Shown in pieces: positions 4,634 through 5,184 of a DNA stretch of 5,184 bases. The position numbers were made by a program, and so were the translations under genes. The stretch is taken from the NCBI RefSeq assembly GCF_937858865.1, contig NZ_CALLYO010000297.1:1-5184 (forward strand), in the 5' to 3' direction. Source of the DNA: an uncultured Amaricoccus sp. (GTDB taxonomy: Bacteria; Pseudomonadota; Alphaproteobacteria; Rhodobacterales; Rhodobacteraceae). Within the stretch, counting starts at the first letter, position 1, and each line of letters opens with the position of its first letter. The notes under the pieces are model-generated. The model was not told where the DNA came from. It did not search any database and saw nothing but the letters and a program-made list of their open reading frames with translations.

Positions 4634-5080
4634 TCAGCCGCGGCGCACCAGCATCGCGCCGCCGACGACGAGGGCGAGGCCGAGCGCGCGCTCGAGCGAG
4701 AGGGGGCGCACCTCGAGGCCGAAGAGGCCGAAGTGGTCGGCCAGCGTCGCGCCGAGGAGCTGGCCGGCGATCACGGTGGCGAAGAAGAGCTGGGCGCCGA
4801 CGACCGGCGCGATGATCACCCCGCCGGCGACGAAGAGCGCGCCGATGAGGCCGGCGAGGAAGATCCACCAGGGCACCGTGGCGAGCGTCGCCCGGCTCAT
4901 GTCGCCGCGGCCGGCGACGAGCGCGATCGCAACGCCGCCGGCGCCCGCCACCACCAGCGAGACGGCGGCGGCGCCGTAGGGGCTGGCGATGGCACGGGCG
5001 AGGACGGCGTTCATCAGCGGCTGGAACGAGACGAGCATTCCCATCATCACCGCCACGGCCAGGTAGAAGGCGATCGCCAT
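4634..5080 (-). CDS. Small DMT-superfamily transporter, YdcZ (DUF606) type
   Basis: This 148-residue inner-membrane protein matches the five-helix YdcZ family of the DMT superfamily in length and pattern. Hydrophobic segments lie near residues 4-22, 36-57, 71-91, 95-112 and 130-145. Family features are visible: QPLMNAVLAR (20-29) after helix one, a Trp pair at 71-72 opening helix three, a Pro-x-x-Gly at 92-95, AGQLLGATLADHFG (105-118), and Arg131 starting the last helix, which ends in GGAMLVRRG. Such proteins probably act as dimers, and their substrates are mostly unknown. The ATG at 5080 has a GGAGGG ribosome site (minus strand of 5085-5090) 4 nt upstream. No earlier ATG occurs in this frame within the window, although the frame stays open to the edge. 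The stop codon is 4 nt from that of the convergent dehydrogenase, leaving no room for an intergenic terminator. Confidence 0.9.
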   Translation of the reverse strand: MAIAFYLAVAVMMGMLVSFQPLMNAVLARAIASPYGAAAVSLVVAGAGGVAIALVAGRGDMSRATLATVPWWIFLAGLIGALFVAGGVIIAPVVGAQLFFATVIAGQLLGATLADHFGLFGLEVRPLSLERALGLALVVGGAMLVRRG

Positions 5081-5110
5081 CGGTCCCTCCCTCTCTCGCG
5101 GAGGGCCACC

Positions 5111-5184
5111 ATGGCGGGTTCGCGCTCGGATGTCGAACGGTCGCTGGGCGTCGCAGGCCGGGCTCGCCTGGCCGGTCGGACCCG
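5111..5184 (+). CDS. Possible start of a divergent gene, cut by the window edge
   Basis: An ATG at 5111 is preceded by GGAGGG (5100-5105) with 5-nt spacing and opens a frame that runs to the window edge (24 codons, beginning MAGSRSDVERSLG). It would be divergent from the YdcZ-type gene, with 30 nt between starts. G or C occupies about three quarters of third positions, lower than in the clear genes here, and open frames are common at this GC content. It may equally be untranslated upstream sequence. No family is recognisable. Confidence 0.2.
   Translation, partial: MAGSRSDVERSLGVAGRARLAGRT

Noticed and set aside
4614..4640. Terminator between the convergent dehydrogenase and YdcZ-type gene
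   Set aside because: Only a short ACCGGT palindrome is present. There is no stable stem or T-run, and just 4 nt are available between the stops.
3252..4979. Plus-strand open frame (575 codons) across the membrane protein, dehydrogenase and YdcZ gene
   Set aside because: It is a frame-shifted shadow of the real genes, compositionally biased and without domains.
1..5184. CRISPR array, tRNA, transposon ends or phage genes
   Set aside because: I looked for regularly spaced repeats, tRNA-like cloverleafs, terminal inverted repeats and transposase or integrase motifs on both strands and saw none.

Overview
The window looks like ordinary chromosomal DNA from a high-GC bacterium (roughly 70% GC by eye, with third codon positions almost all G or C). 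The gene families and purine-rich ribosome binding sites fit an alphaproteobacterium such as a Rhodobacterales, Rhizobiales or Acetobacteraceae member. That placement is an inference, because there is no rRNA or marker gene here. I see no tRNA, rRNA, CRISPR array, transposase, integrase or phage gene.

Layout, left to right. Positions 1-177 hold no gene but carry a striking cluster of inverted GCG(A/C)AATC elements at the left edge, probably an operator. A ten-helix EamA/DMT permease (178-1086, +) is followed 76 nt later by a classical short-chain dehydrogenase/reductase (1163-1927, +). A convergent gap (1928-2036) contains a GC-rich hairpin, an AT-rich island with an interrupted palindrome, and a second GC palindrome. 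Next is a D-2-hydroxyacid dehydrogenase of the glyoxylate/hydroxypyruvate reductase type (2037-2975, -). An 88-bp divergent promoter region separates it from a six-helix membrane protein of unknown function (3064-3651, +). A beta-hydroxyacid dehydrogenase of the 3-hydroxyisobutyrate dehydrogenase superfamily (3715-4629, +) follows. It ends tail-to-tail, 4 nt away, with a small YdcZ-type DMT transporter (4634-5080, -). The last 104 nt are the upstream region of that transporter, with only a weak candidate start of a divergent gene.

Three NAD(P)-dependent oxidoreductases of three unrelated families and two DMT-superfamily transporters lie within 5 kb. This suggests a small-molecule (hydroxyacid/aldehyde) metabolic neighbourhood with export or import functions. 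The strand order (+,+,-,+,+,-) rules out a single operon, so a shared pathway is only a hypothesis. The most specific biochemical clue is in the beta-hydroxyacid dehydrogenase: its substrate loop reads Ser-Arg-Thr-Pro instead of the usual Ser-Gly-Gly, resembling the Gly-Arg-Thr-Ser loop of sulfolactaldehyde reductase YihU. I found no convincing new defence, mobile or RNA-based system. The best candidates for a second look are that loop, the uncharacterised membrane protein, the operator-like cluster at 1-32 and the AT-rich convergent intergenic region.
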